In this document: positions 41,074 to 50,790 of the stretch, in pieces
Layout of the letters: the number at the start of each line of letters is the position of its first letter
Position numbering within the stretch: position 1 is the first letter of the stretch
NCBI GenBank assembly: GCA_947458745.1
Contig: CANGYQ010000010.1
Span: 1-64,000 of the forward strand
Length of the DNA: 64,000 nt
Direction of reading: 5' to 3'
From: Bryobacteraceae bacterium
GTDB taxonomy: Bacteria; Acidobacteriota; Terriglobia; Bryobacterales; Bryobacteraceae
The notes under the pieces: generated by a model
Databases searched by the model: none
What the model was told of the DNA's origin: nothing
The model's input: the letters and a program-made list of their open reading frames with translations, nothing else
Translations under genes and position numbers: made by a program

Positions 41074-44000
41074 ATGAGCAGTTTCCTCCGAACCGTTTTT
41101 CTCACTGGTTTGGCCGCAGCGGGCCTTTTTGCCCAAAGCTTCCGTGGCAGCATCTCGGGCAGTGTCGTGGACACTTCCGGGGCCGCCATTCCTGATGCCG
41201 CCGTCAAGGCGCAGAACGTCGCCACGGGGCTGACGCGTGAAACCGTCAGCACGTCGGCGGGCGAGTTCGTCGTCCCGGATTTGGCGTTGGGCATGTACGT
41301 CCTCACCATCACCAAGAATGGTTTCCAGTCCACCAGCGTCAAAGACGTTGAAGTGGCCGTATCGCGTGTTACCAACATCAGTGTGAAGCTGGGCGTCGCT
41401 CAGCAGGCCACGTTGGTGGAAGTTTCCGCCACGGCCGTTACGCTTGACACCACGTCCTCTACCCTGGCCGGCGTTGTCGGTCCGCAAATGGTGCAGGATC
41501 TGCCGATGAACGGTCGCGATTTCCGTCAGATGTTGAAGCTGGCCCCGGGCGTGTCGCCCACCTCCAGCTCCGTCAACGGCATGCGCACCTCCGGCAACAA
41601 CTATCAGATCGATGGCGCGGACAACAACGACGCTTTCCACAACACCTCCGCCGTGAACCAGGGCGGCGTTTCCGGCATTGCCGGTACGCTGCTTCCGGTG
41701 GAAGCGATTGACCAGTTCGCCGTTGCCACCAACGCCAGCGCGGAACAAGGCCGCAACGGCGGCTCCAACGTCAACCTGGTGATCAAGTCCGGCACCAACC
41801 AGTTCCATGGTTCGGCGTATTACTTCAATCGCAACGAATACTTTGCCGGCTTCTCGCCCTTCCAGAACCCCGCCACGGACAAAAAGCGCGTCATGCGCAA
41901 TGACCAGTGGGGTTTCTCGGTGGGTGGTCCGATCGTGAAGAACAAGTTGTTCTACTTCACGACATTTGAAGGCCAGAAGGCGATCGCCAACTTGAGCCTC
42001 CGGGCCACGCACCCCTCCACGGCCTGGGTGAATGATGCCCGGACGCTGCTGGCCCGTTACAACGTGCCGGTCAGCTCAGTTTCCAATAACTTGCTCAGCT
42101 TCTGGCCCTCGCGCTACAACGCCCTGCCGAACACCATCAACAACTTGGTGGCGGGCGACCGGAACGATTACGACAGCTACAACGGCATCGGCAAGATCGA
42201 CTACGCCATCGCGTCCAACCACAACCTGTCGGTCCGCTACTTTGGCGGCACCGGCAAGCAGACGGCGGAAGCGGGCGTGCCTTACCGTGAGTACTTCCAG
42301 GTGGCTCCCAGCCGCATGCACAACGTGGCGGTCAACCTGACGTCCACGCTGTCGCCGCGCCTGGTGAATCAGTTGCTGCTGGGCACCAACTACTTCCTGC
42401 AGGTGTTCAACGACGCGGATACCAGCCAGAACCCCATCGCCGCCGGTCTCAACACTGGCGTCCCGCAGGATGGCACGCTGAAGGGCTCCCCCTCACTGCG
42501 CATCACCAACTTCACCGGTGCCTCCGCCACCCAGCCCCTGGGCCGTATCGACACCACGGGCCACATCACGAACAACCTGAGCTGGACCGTTGGTAAGCAC
42601 CAGCTGAAGATCGGCGGCGAATACCGCCGGGCGCACTTCGACGTGTTCTATGACACCAACAAGCGCGGCACCTTCAACTTCGACGGCACGCGGGGCCCGT
42701 GGGCCGCCGACCCGGCCGTTTCCGCCCCTCTGCGCTCCCTGGCGGACTTCATGGCGGGCTACCTCACCGGCAATAATGGCGCCACCATCGTCCGTGGCCA
42801 ACTGCAGCGCGACTATCGCATGAACAACATCGATTGGTGGGTGCATGACAACGTGCAACTCACCTCGAAGCTGAACGTCAACTTTGGTGTCCGCTGGAGC
42901 TACGTCGGACCTCTGTACGACATCGACAAGTCCATCACGGCCTTCCGTCCGGGCGTCGGCTTCCGCAATGTCGGTTCCGGCGGTGAGGACACCTGGAAGA
43001 AGGACCTCAACAATTTTGCGCCGCGTTTCGGCTTTGCCTACAACATGCGGCCCAAGACCGTGATCCGCGGCAGCTACGGATTCTTCTACGACGTGCCTCC
43101 GATGAACTTCATCATCGCCAACACTGGTATGCCCAATGGCGGCTCCGCTGGCGTCCATGCCAACCCCGCCGGTCCGGACCCCGTGTTTACCCAGACCCGC
43201 AACGGCATCAACATCACTCCGGGCGAACTGATCTTCCCCACCAACGTCACCCCGACCAACGTGGGCGCCTTCGGCGTCAGCCCGGACTTCCGCACGCCCT
43301 ATGTGCAGAACTTCAACCTCAATATCCAGCAGCAGTTTAGCTCCAACGTGATTTTGCAGATGGGCTACGTGGGTTCCCGGGGCACCAAGCTTTCCTTGCT
43401 GCGCTCGATCAACCCGGTGGTCGGTGGCCGCCGGTTGCTGGCTGACCAGTTCCCGACGTTGGGTGGTGTGAACATTCTCGAATCGATCGCCAACTCCAAC
43501 TACAACTCCTTCCAGACGCAGTTGCGCGTCACCCGCGTCAAGCGCTTTACGATGACGGCCAACTACACCTGGGCGAAGGCTCTGGACAATGGCTCAAACG
43601 TGCGCAACGCGCTACCCGCCAACAGCTTTAACCTGCGCCGTGAATACGGCCCGGCCAACTTCGACATTCGCCACATCTTCACCGGCTTCGTTAGCTACGA
43701 TGTCCCGAACTGGGCACCGAAGTTCCCGCGCCTGGGTAAGGGCTGGCAGTTGAACTCGCTGATGACGTTCCACACGGGTGAACCGCTGGATGTTTTGTCG
43801 GGCACGAACCGTAGCTTGACGCTGGACAACCGCGATCGCGCAGACTTGGTGGGCGATCCGTTTAGCGGTGTGGCCAACCGGGCGACGCCGTTCGGCGCCA
43901 TCCCGTACTTCAACCCGGCGGCCTTCCGTCCGGCGGCGTCGGGTACCTTCGGCAACATCGGCCGTAATTCTTTCTACGGCCCCGGCTTTGGTGCGGTGGA

Positions 44001-44226
44001 CTTCTCTATCTTCAAGGACACGCCCATCACCGAGCGCATCAAGGCTCAGTTCCGCGTTGAGATCTTCAATATTCTCGATCGTGCGAACTTGGCCAACCCG
44101 GGCACCAACGTGAACAGCGCCTCTGCATTGGGCCTGATCACCGCCACTCGTAACGGGGCCAACGCTCCCGGCATCGGGTTCGGCGAACCGCGCAACGCGC
44201 AGCTGGCTCTCAAGCTGATCTGGTAA
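41074..44226 (+). CDS. Large Oar-like TonB-dependent receptor
   Basis: 1050 aa, ATG with strong AAAGGAG site (41062-41068). A signal peptide (VFLTGLAAAGLFAQ) is followed by a carboxypeptidase-regulatory-like domain (GSISGSVVDTSGAAIPDAAV, YVLTITKNGFQ). The plug is seen in QDLPMNGRDFRQMLKLAPGV and NNYQIDGADNNDAFHN, and the rest is an outer-membrane beta barrel with many short aromatic-bounded strands. It ends in Trp, as outer-membrane proteins often do. This Oar-like architecture is greatly expanded in Acidobacteria. Probable importer or adhesin; ligand unknown. An ideal intrinsic terminator follows 25 bases after the stop. Confidence 0.95.
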   Translation: MSSFLRTVFLTGLAAAGLFAQSFRGSISGSVVDTSGAAIPDAAVKAQNVATGLTRETVSTSAGEFVVPDLALGMYVLTITKNGFQSTSVKDVEVAVSRVTNISVKLGVAQQATLVEVSATAVTLDTTSSTLAGVVGPQMVQDLPMNGRDFRQMLKLAPGVSPTSSSVNGMRTSGNNYQIDGADNNDAFHNTSAVNQGGVSGIAGTLLPVEAIDQFAVATNASAEQGRNGGSNVNLVIKSGTNQFHGSAYYFNRNEYFAGFSPFQNPATDKKRVMRNDQWGFSVGGPIVKNKLFYFTTFEGQKAIANLSLRATHPSTAWVNDARTLLARYNVPVSSVSNNLLSFWPSRYNALPNTINNLVAGDRNDYDSYNGIGKIDYAIASNHNLSVRYFGGTGKQTAEAGVPYREYFQVAPSRMHNVAVNLTSTLSPRLVNQLLLGTNYFLQVFNDADTSQNPIAAGLNTGVPQDGTLKGSPSLRITNFTGASATQPLGRIDTTGHITNNLSWTVGKHQLKIGGEYRRAHFDVFYDTNKRGTFNFDGTRGPWAADPAVSAPLRSLADFMAGYLTGNNGATIVRGQLQRDYRMNNIDWWVHDNVQLTSKLNVNFGVRWSYVGPLYDIDKSITAFRPGVGFRNVGSGGEDTWKKDLNNFAPRFGFAYNMRPKTVIRGSYGFFYDVPPMNFIIANTGMPNGGSAGVHANPAGPDPVFTQTRNGINITPGELIFPTNVTPTNVGAFGVSPDFRTPYVQNFNLNIQQQFSSNVILQMGYVGSRGTKLSLLRSINPVVGGRRLLADQFPTLGGVNILESIANSNYNSFQTQLRVTRVKRFTMTANYTWAKALDNGSNVRNALPANSFNLRREYGPANFDIRHIFTGFVSYDVPNWAPKFPRLGKGWQLNSLMTFHTGEPLDVLSGTNRSLTLDNRDRADLVGDPFSGVANRATPFGAIPYFNPAAFRPAASGTFGNIGRNSFYGPGFGAVDFSIFKDTPITERIKAQFRVEIFNILDRANLANPGTNVNSASALGLITATRNGANAPGIGFGEPRNAQLALKLIW

Positions 44227-44235
44227 GATCAGCCC

Positions 44236-45528
44236 ATGTTCACGCACTCGAAGGGCCTGCCTCTGGCAGGCCCTTTTTCCATTTCTCGGGGGCTTCCGCC
44301 GGCGGGAATCTTGGCTGCCTGGCTGGTACTGGCGTCCACCGGTTTTGCCCAGTCCGGGCCCAAGCGGACCAATGTCACCGATGCCGAAGTGGCGAAGGTG
44401 CACAAGTCCGCCCTGTTGATTGACACGCACAACGACGTCACCTCCAACACCGTCGACGGCCTCGACATCGGCAAGCGCCGCGCTGATGGCCATAGTGACC
44501 TGCCGCGCTTCAAGGAAGGCGGCGTGGGCGCGACCTTTTTTGCGGTTTATGTGGCCGGCAACTACGCCCGGGAGGGCAAGGCGGCCAATCGCACGCTGCA
44601 GATGATCGACACCGTCCGGCACGACATCATTGGCAAGTACCCCAACGACTTTGAGTTCGTCACCACCGCCGATGGCATCGTGGCGGCCCACAAGAAAGGC
44701 AAGTTCGCCGCGCTGATGGGTATTGAAGGCGGACACGCCATTGAGGACTCGCTGCGCCTGCTGCGGGACTTCTACGCGCTCGGCATCCGCTACATGACGC
44801 TGACGCATTCCAATTCCAACAACTGGGCCGATTCCTCGGGCGACATCGAAAAGCCCAACAACGGCCTCTCAAAGTTCGGCAAGGAAGTGGTGGGCGAAAT
44901 GAACCGTCTGGGCATGATGGTGGACATCTCGCACGTCAGCGACAAGACGTTCTGGGACGCCTTGGAAGTCTCCAAGGCACCGATCTTTGCCTCGCATTCT
45001 TCCTGCCGCTCCATTTCACCGATTCCGCGCAACATGACCGATCCGATGATCACCGCGCTCGGCAAAAAGGGCGGCGTCGTCCAAATCAACTTCGGCTGTG
45101 AGTTCTTGAACCCTGAATCCGCCAAGAGCAGCCCGATGCAGAACCCCGCCCTACGCGAGAAGATGCAAGCCGTCATGAAGACGCTGACCGACATCAAGGA
45201 CCCGCTGGCGCGCCAAGCGGCGGCTCGCAAGATGATGGAGCAGTCCGGCTTGAAGACTGCCCGGGCGACGGCGGATGACGTGGTCGCACACATCAACAAA
45301 GTGGTCCAACTGGCTGGAATCGACGCGGTGGGTATCGGGAGCGACTACGACGGCGTCGGCTGCGTCCCGGCGGGCCTGGACGACGTGTCCAAGTACCCCG
45401 TGCTGACCCGCAAGCTGTTGGAAGCGGGCTATTCGGCGGCCGAGATCCAGAAAATCTACGGCGGCAATCTGTTACGCGTCATGCGCGGTGCGGAGAAGAC
45501 GGCGGCGGAACTGCAACAGAACCGCTAG
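44236..45528 (+). CDS. Membrane dipeptidase (peptidase M19)
   Basis: 430 aa from ATG 44236, but the start is uncertain: an intrinsic terminator (44251-44278) lies inside the first codons, and TTG 44311 would begin just past it. The export segment is ILAAWLVLASTGFAQ. M19 binuclear-zinc motifs are IDTHND (His65, Asp67), GIEGGHAIE (bridging Glu), MVDISHVS (His), FASHSSCR (His) and VGIGSDYDGV (Asp). It hydrolyses dipeptides, often with broad or D-amino-acid tolerance, in the periplasm. Length is normal. It may serve peptide use or cell-wall recycling. Confidence 0.93.
   Translation: MFTHSKGLPLAGPFSISRGLPPAGILAAWLVLASTGFAQSGPKRTNVTDAEVAKVHKSALLIDTHNDVTSNTVDGLDIGKRRADGHSDLPRFKEGGVGATFFAVYVAGNYAREGKAANRTLQMIDTVRHDIIGKYPNDFEFVTTADGIVAAHKKGKFAALMGIEGGHAIEDSLRLLRDFYALGIRYMTLTHSNSNNWADSSGDIEKPNNGLSKFGKEVVGEMNRLGMMVDISHVSDKTFWDALEVSKAPIFASHSSCRSISPIPRNMTDPMITALGKKGGVVQINFGCEFLNPESAKSSPMQNPALREKMQAVMKTLTDIKDPLARQAAARKMMEQSGLKTARATADDVVAHINKVVQLAGIDAVGIGSDYDGVGCVPAGLDDVSKYPVLTRKLLEAGYSAAEIQKIYGGNLLRVMRGAEKTAAELQQNR
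44251..44278 (+). terminator. Rho-independent terminator of the Oar-like receptor gene
   Basis: AAGGGCCTGCC (44251-44261) pairs perfectly with GGCAGGCCCTT (44265-44275) around TCT, with the T-run at 44274-44278. The 11-base stem lies 25 bases after the receptor stop. It overlaps the longest possible reading frame of the downstream dipeptidase. Confidence 0.9.
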
Positions 45529-45578
45529 CAGCGCGGCCTCACATTCCGGCCGGATGTTACCATCCCTCCAGGCGGATC

Positions 45579-46496
45579 ATGACTTGGAACAGTTCTTGTA
45601 TGAGCGGTCCCAAGCGGGATTTGCTGACTGTCTACAAGCTGAACAACCAGATAGACTTTATCTTCCTGCAGGAGGCGATGCCGGTTTCGACAACGCCAAG
45701 TCGGAGGGCTGAGTCGCGTTTGGCCTGATGTTCTTCGACCGGTCTTCAACGGCCATCGAGATCGTGGCGGCCCTGAGTTACAGCGAGATCGGACTTGGGC
45801 CAACCGGCGGCGTGAACCGGGCGGCTTACTACAACATCATCGCCGACGCTGATCAGTGTGCCGACGTCGCGGATTCGGCGTGCTGCGATTACCTGGCCAA
45901 CCCAGCGATCAAGGACTGGATCCTGGTGCCGGCACAAGCAGCCGCCAGCGGCAGGCGCATCAATGGCAAGAAGGTTTCGGTCCGGCGGGGCTCGGTGGAA
46001 GGTTCCGGGGAATCCAATTACCGGGCTGCTCTGGTGGAGGAAATACTGAATCCGGTGCAGCGGCGTATGAACATGCTGGGTCACCGCCGGCCTAAGGCCA
46101 TTGATCTCACTGCGCGGACGCTCCGCATTTTTTTACTGGCACGCTCGCCTGGGGAGTGAGACCAAGCTTTCGGAAGTTGGCTTTTCGGGTAATCATTCGG
46201 ACGTAGCGAAGGATGGCTGCGGCGGTGAACTGGCGGTGGCGGCCAATATCCTGTTCGCCAAGCATCTGGGGGCGGAAGGGGCGTTCCCGGGTAACACGAT
46301 CCTGCTAGGTGACCTCAACATCAACTCCAAGGCGGCGAAGGCGATCTACGGCACGACCAATGTCGTATCCAGTGACGATGGCTGGTGCCCTGCCAGCGCC
46401 AATATCAATCTGCCCCTCACGGCCGAGGTAACGACACTGGATCAAGTGGTGCTGGGCTACAGCGACCACAGCCCTATCGTCTTCACGATTGCTTGA
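45579..46496 (+). pseudogene. Endonuclease/exonuclease/phosphatase-family (CdtB-like) nuclease, frameshifted
   Basis: Pieces of one EEP-fold protein appear in order but in different frames. Frame of 45579: MTWN... KRDLLTVYKLNNQIDFIFLQEA (catalytic Glu), ending at TGA 45726. Then the frame of 45728, open from 45713: MFFDRSS, then GPTGGVNRAAYYNI, to NMLGHRRP. Then back to the first frame from about 46095: LISLRGRSAFFYWHARLG, LLGDLNIN (Asp/Asn catalytic motif) and YSDHSPIVF (SDH motif) to the TGA at 46494-46496. Two compensating frameshifts, near 45713-45725 and 46071-46110, break the gene. The motif series matches EEP DNases/CdtB-like proteins. No signal peptide remains. The 45529-46747 stretch holds nothing else recognisable. 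Sequencing error at two places is the main alternative. Confidence 0.7.
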
Positions 46497-46747
46497 ATCT
46501 CGCCGCCGAACGGCGTGAATTTCTCAACGCGATGTTGCCCGCGACGTTCGGTCGACTGAGGTGTTCAGCACCAGCCAAGCGGACTGAGATGTACGTACCC
46601 CTTTCGGTGTTGCTCTCTAGGCCTATCAGACCCTCCATGCCCGGCCGTGATCCTTTCCCGATGGGGAGACGGCGATCTAGTGTGTCCCACACTCCGCTAC
46701 AATGGGAGGAACCGGTGGCGCTTGGTCTCCGTCTCTGAGCTGAATCT

Positions 46748-48235
46748 ATGTCATCTTTGTTTTTTACCGCGGGTCGTGTGTGGGCTATGGTTGTCCTGTT
46801 GACGGCGCTGGGGTTTGCCCAATCCGCTAACCGTCTGATGTGGTCCAGCTATGTAAGCGGCGGCCGTTTTGATGCGGCTACGGCCGTGATCCCGAACGCG
46901 GACGGCACCATCTGGGTGGGTGGAACCAGCTCTTCCGGCAATGATTCGCCACTGCCCGATACGGCTTTTCAGGTCAGCCCGAAGGGTGGCCGGGAGATCT
47001 TCCTGGCCAAGTATCAGCCGCAGGCGGACGGGACGACGAGGCTGCTGTATTGGACCTGGATCGGCGGCTCCGGCGATGACGAATTGCGGGCGATGACGAT
47101 CGACAACCGGGGCCGGATCTATCTCACCGGTACGACCACTTCCTCGGATTACCCGCTGGCCGCAACCCCGGCCCAGACTTCTAATAACGGCGGTACCAAC
47201 GACATTTTCGTCTCCGTGATCGATAGCAACGTCGTGGGCGAGTTCGCCATGCTCTACAGCACCTACTACGGTGGTGCCGCCGTGGATGTGCCGAACGCCA
47301 TTGCCGTTGCGCCGGATCGCCAGATTGTCGTGGCCGGCTACACCACATCAGAGGACTTCCCGAAAGCCACCAGTGGCTTGCAGGGCAATTCACGCGGCGG
47401 GTGGGATACCTTCCTGGTCCGGTTGAACCCGGACAACTCCGATGCTTACGCCACCTACCTGGGCGGCAACAAGACCGACGTCGCCACCGGTTTGGCGGTT
47501 CTGCCGTCGGGCGTCATCCTGATGTCCGGCTACACCGCCTCCGACGACTTTCCGGCCACCACCGACGGCAGCCAGACTTTTCTGAACGGTGCGTTTGATG
47601 GCTTTCTGGTCGAGATTGACCTGCGCCGCAGCGGCCTCGACGCGCTGCGCTATGGCACCTACCTGGGCGCCAGCGGTTCTGATCTGCCGACGACGATGCG
47701 TCTGGCCGCGGATGGCTCCATCTGGTTGGCCGGACACACCACTTCGGTGAACCTGCCCACCTCTTCCACCTCCGTGCAGCGGAGTTTTGGCGGCAACGTG
47801 GATGGCTTTGCGATGCGGCTCAACGCCGCCATTCCGCATACCGTGGAATATGCCACCTACTTTGGCGGACCCGGCTTCGAAGTGGCCCAGAATTTCGCGC
47901 TGCTGCCCGGGGGCCGCTTTGCGTTGGTCGGCTACACCATGTTTGGTGGTCTGCCGGTGGCCGGTGGGCCGCTGCGGAACTCGCCGGCTTCAGGGTTTGC
48001 GGACGCGTTCGTCGCGGTCGGCGGTGCCACGGGTACGCTGGAGTATGCCACCTACCTGGGTGGCACTTTCCTCGATGTGGCCTCCGCGGTCGCCCCGTCG
48101 CCGGATGGCAATCTGGTCGTGGCGGGTTACACCACATCCGTTGATCTGCCGGTCACCGATGGCAGCCGCCAAACCAACTCTGCCCCGCTCCCGGCGGGCT
48201 TTGTGGTGAAGCTTCGCACCGCGCCCCAACCCTAG
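46748..48235 (+). CDS. Exported SBBP-repeat beta-propeller protein
   Basis: 495 aa with signal peptide (RVWAMVVLLTALGFAQ). The rest is a chain of about seven to eight SBBP repeats with the pattern tyr-ser-thr-tyr-hydrophobic-Gly-Gly, then Asp, then an Ile-x-Val-x-Gly-Tyr-Thr-x-Ser-x-Asp-Phe-Pro strand (for example ATYLGGNKTDVATGLAVL, VAGYTTSEDFPKAT, MSGYTASDDFPATT). Such proteins form beta-propellers and are abundant in Solibacter-like genomes. No catalytic domain. It is probably surface-exposed or periplasmic and binding. It stands alone. Confidence 0.9.
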   Translation: MSSLFFTAGRVWAMVVLLTALGFAQSANRLMWSSYVSGGRFDAATAVIPNADGTIWVGGTSSSGNDSPLPDTAFQVSPKGGREIFLAKYQPQADGTTRLLYWTWIGGSGDDELRAMTIDNRGRIYLTGTTTSSDYPLAATPAQTSNNGGTNDIFVSVIDSNVVGEFAMLYSTYYGGAAVDVPNAIAVAPDRQIVVAGYTTSEDFPKATSGLQGNSRGGWDTFLVRLNPDNSDAYATYLGGNKTDVATGLAVLPSGVILMSGYTASDDFPATTDGSQTFLNGAFDGFLVEIDLRRSGLDALRYGTYLGASGSDLPTTMRLAADGSIWLAGHTTSVNLPTSSTSVQRSFGGNVDGFAMRLNAAIPHTVEYATYFGGPGFEVAQNFALLPGGRFALVGYTMFGGLPVAGGPLRNSPASGFADAFVAVGGATGTLEYATYLGGTFLDVASAVAPSPDGNLVVAGYTTSVDLPVTDGSRQTNSAPLPAGFVVKLRTAPQP

Positions 48236-48371
48236 AGCGGGCTTTGTTTCGGCCCGGCCGAAAGTGGTTCGGTGCTCATCGCGCTCTTCTCCGAAAGAAG
48301 AACCGCTTCATTTCAGACAGCCTAAAGCGAGGCGCGGGAAAAGGGGCTTAAGCCCAGAATTCCGATCTTTT

Positions 48372-48429
48372 CCGTCTGGTTAATGTCGATACTCTTTTTG
48401 AGGTTATTTACAACCTGATCTTCAGACGG
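48372..48429 (+). promoter_or_regulatory. Possible structured leader of the chemoreceptor gene
   Basis: CCGTCTG (48372-48378) and CAGACGG (48423-48429) are perfect inverted copies; inside, AGGTT (48401-48405) and AACCT (48412-48416) can form a second stem. The right outer arm runs into the GGGGA ribosome site before GTG 48441. This may fold in mRNA and affect translation, but 45 bases of loop make chance possible. Confidence 0.25.
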
Positions 48430-48440
48430 GGATTTCATTT

Positions 48441-49850
48441 GTGAAGCTGTCCAGTAAGCTCTACTGTGGTTTTGCCGCGTTAATTGTGTTGGCACTGGCT
48501 ACCAACATCACTCAAAGAGTTTTATCCAGCCGTTTCGAGCGTGAGTTGAGGCTTCTGGCCGAAAAGGCGGAGCTTGCGGGAGACCTGCGGTCGTCGGTGT
48601 GGGAGGGTGAAACCCACAAGCGTGGTACGTTCCTGGCCGCGTCACTAGGCCGCGAGGACATGCGCGTGAAGTTTGACGAGAACTGCCGGAAGTCGTTTAC
48701 TCGCTTGCGCGCCGACATTGGAGCGTTGCGGGCGCGGGTCTCCGACAGCGACGAGCAAGCGGCCCTAGCGGAAGTAGAGGCGGCGCTGCATGCCTGGATG
48801 CCTCTGGTGAGCGAGTTTATGACCCGCGCGAAGGCCGGCCGGCTGGCGGAGATTCCAGAACTGGTGGTGCAGATTGTGCCGCTGGTGGATCGCCTAAACC
48901 TTCTGACCGAGAAGCTCTTGCAGATCCAACACCAGCAGCGTATTCAGGCGGAAGAGTCCGTGCAGAAGGCGTCACTGTGGCTGATCATCACCGTCTTCGC
49001 CTTCTTGCTCGGGATCGGTGGCAGCTCTATCTGGACCGTGCGTCAGTCCATGCGGCAGTTGGCGTCCCAAATGGAGACGCTGTCGGCCAAGAGCGATGAA
49101 GTGAGGCAGTCCGCCTTTCAGATCTCGGCGGCTGGCGACCAGGTAGCACAGGTGGCTAGTGAGCTGGCAGCGTCGCTGGAAGAGGCTTCCGCCTCCACGC
49201 GCCAGATTCAGTCGATGACGCGGCGCAACCTGGAAAGTGTGGAATCGGCCAGTTCCCGCACGGCGGAAGTCAGCGCGTCCATGGCGCAGGCCACCCGGTA
49301 TGCGGCGGACATGTTGGACTCCATGGACAGCATGGTGGGTGCTTCGCGTAAGATCTCGAACATCATCAAGGTGATTGAAGGGATCGCCTTCCAAACCAAC
49401 CTGCTGGCGCTGAACTCGGCTGTGGAGGCGGCGCGTGCCGGTGAGGCGGGCTTAGGGTTTGCGGTGGTGGCCGAAGAAGTAAGGCTCCTGGCCCAGCGCT
49501 CCTCGCAGGCGGCGAAGGATACGGCGGAACTGATTGAGGAGTCGCTCACCGCCACTCGCACCGGAAAATCGCGGCTGGACTTGGTGAAGGAAGCGATTGA
49601 TGAGAGCGCCGCCAAGGCCGCCTCCGTCCAAACGCTCACCCAGGACGTCACTGCCAGCAGCAAGGATCAGGCCCGGGCGATCGACCAGATTACCTCCGCC
49701 TTCAGCCAGATCGACGTGGTCACCCAACGGCTGGCTGCCACCGCCGAACAGACGGCGGCCTCCGGTGCCCAGCTGAATGCGGTTTCGGGTAATGCCAGCC
49801 AGGCTGTCGGTCGAGTGAGCGAGCTGATCCTCGGCCGGGCAGCGGCCTAG
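48441..49850 (+). CDS. Methyl-accepting chemotaxis protein (orphan chemoreceptor)
   Basis: 469 aa, GTG start. TM1 at about 7-24, a helical periplasmic part (about 25-175) of the four-helix-bundle type, TM2 at about 178-197 ([20 protein letters not shown]). The cytoplasmic part is a long coiled coil with the conserved signalling tip [20 protein letters not shown] and [18 protein letters not shown], where CheA/CheW bind. A normal HAMP domain is not obvious after TM2; the sequence moves directly into the coiled coil. No che genes or flagellar genes lie nearby. It senses an unknown small ligand and signals to a distant CheA. Confidence 0.95.
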   Translation: MKLSSKLYCGFAALIVLALATNITQRVLSSRFERELRLLAEKAELAGDLRSSVWEGETHKRGTFLAASLGREDMRVKFDENCRKSFTRLRADIGALRARVSDSDEQAALAEVEAALHAWMPLVSEFMTRAKAGRLAEIPELVVQIVPLVDRLNLLTEKLLQIQHQQRIQAEESVQKASLWLIITVFAFLLGIGGSSIWTVRQSMRQLASQMETLSAKSDEVRQSAFQISAAGDQVAQVASELAASLEEASASTRQIQSMTRRNLESVESASSRTAEVSASMAQATRYAADMLDSMDSMVGASRKISNIIKVIEGIAFQTNLLALNSAVEAARAGEAGLGFAVVAEEVRLLAQRSSQAAKDTAELIEESLTATRTGKSRLDLVKEAIDESAAKAASVQTLTQDVTASSKDQARAIDQITSAFSQIDVVTQRLAATAEQTAASGAQLNAVSGNASQAVGRVSELILGRAAA

Positions 49851-49874
49851 CGCAGCGGGCTGCATCCGTACTGG

Positions 49875-50606
49875 CTACTTCAGCGAGAGCCCACCATCCA
49901 CCGACAGCACCTGCCCCGTCGTAAAGGTCGAAGCGCGCAGAAACGACAGCACCGCCTCGCCAATCTCGACCCCCAACCCCGCGCGTCCGGCCGGCGTCCG
50001 GGCGATCAGCGCCGCCACGGGCGGGTCATTCTCTTCGCCGAACGGGATCACCCCGGGCGCGACGGAGTTCACGCTGATCTGCGGTGCCAGCGCTAATGCC
50101 ATAGCCCGGGTCATGTGGATGACGCCCGCTTTCGAGGCACAGTAGTGGACATGTTGAGGCCAGGGCCGGATTCCGCCGCCCGAGCTGATGGTGATGATCC
50201 GGCCTGTTCCCGCCGTCTCCAGGATCAGTTTGGCCGCCTGCTGACAGCAAAAGAAGGTGGCCTTCAGGTTGACGTCATGGATAAAGTCCCAGTCCGCCTC
50301 CGTGATGTCCAGCATGTCGAACTTGGTGAACCGCGCGGCGTTGGCGACAAAGGCATCCAGCCGGCCAATGCGCTCCCGGACCTCGGCGAACAGCCCACTA
50401 ATCTCCGCGACGCTCTCCAGGTTGGCCTGAAAGAGCTCAGCCCCACCACACTCCGCCGCTGTCCGTTCGGCGTCCGTGCGTGAACCGTTGTAATGGATCA
50501 AGACCCGATAGCCGTTCTGGCTAAGGTGCAGCGCGATGGAGCGGCCAACGCGCTTTGCGGCACCGGAGATCAGCACCACGGGGGAGTCTTCTCGGAAAGG
50601 GAGCAC
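49875..50606 (-). CDS. Short-chain dehydrogenase/reductase (pteridine-reductase-like)
   Basis: 243 aa, GTG start. Classical SDR: the nucleotide motif SGAAKRVGRSIA (Gly15...Gly21, with Lys/Arg after Ala suggesting NADPH), HYNGSR at the adenine-ribose site, VANAARF in place of the NNAG motif, catalytic Ser141 and Tyr155-x3-Lys159 (YCASK), and the end motif TGQVLSVDGGLSLK. The AAKR and HYNxS patterns resemble pteridine reductases (FolM-type). Cytoplasmic NADPH-dependent reductase; the substrate is tentative. It converges with the chemoreceptor gene, with 24 bases between. Confidence 0.92.
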   Translation of the reverse strand: MLPFREDSPVVLISGAAKRVGRSIALHLSQNGYRVLIHYNGSRTDAERTAAECGGAELFQANLESVAEISGLFAEVRERIGRLDAFVANAARFTKFDMLDITEADWDFIHDVNLKATFFCCQQAAKLILETAGTGRIITISSGGGIRPWPQHVHYCASKAGVIHMTRAMALALAPQISVNSVAPGVIPFGEENDPPVAALIARTPAGRAGLGVEIGEAVLSFLRASTFTTGQVLSVDGGLSLK

Positions 50607-50753
50607 TGCCTTCAGGTTAGCAAGCGACGTGCGGTCGTGCTTAACATCTTCAATTCAAGGGATTTAGAAAGCGCTATCAAGTTTTTCCGGGGAGCGGCCG
50701 ATCTCGCCTAGTACGAGGATGATTTTGAATGTTACAGAATTGTTGCAATCATG

Positions 50754-50765
50754 ACGCGATCGCGT
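50754..50765. promoter_or_regulatory. 12-base palindrome in a putative promoter spacer
   Basis: ACGCGATCGCGT is fully symmetric and sits between a TTGCAA (-35-like) and a GTTAAT (-10-like) box upstream of the start at 50791. A repressor site is possible. The core GCGATCGC is self-complementary and may occur often by chance in GC-rich DNA. Confidence 0.25.
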
Positions 50766-50790
50766 TAATCTTTCATTCAAGTGGCGCAAA

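Noticed and set aside
45579-46496. Programmed frameshifting as the explanation for the split nuclease gene
   Set aside because: Two shifts in opposite directions would be needed and no slippery heptamer with a following hairpin or pseudoknot was seen at the junctions; decay or sequence error is simpler.
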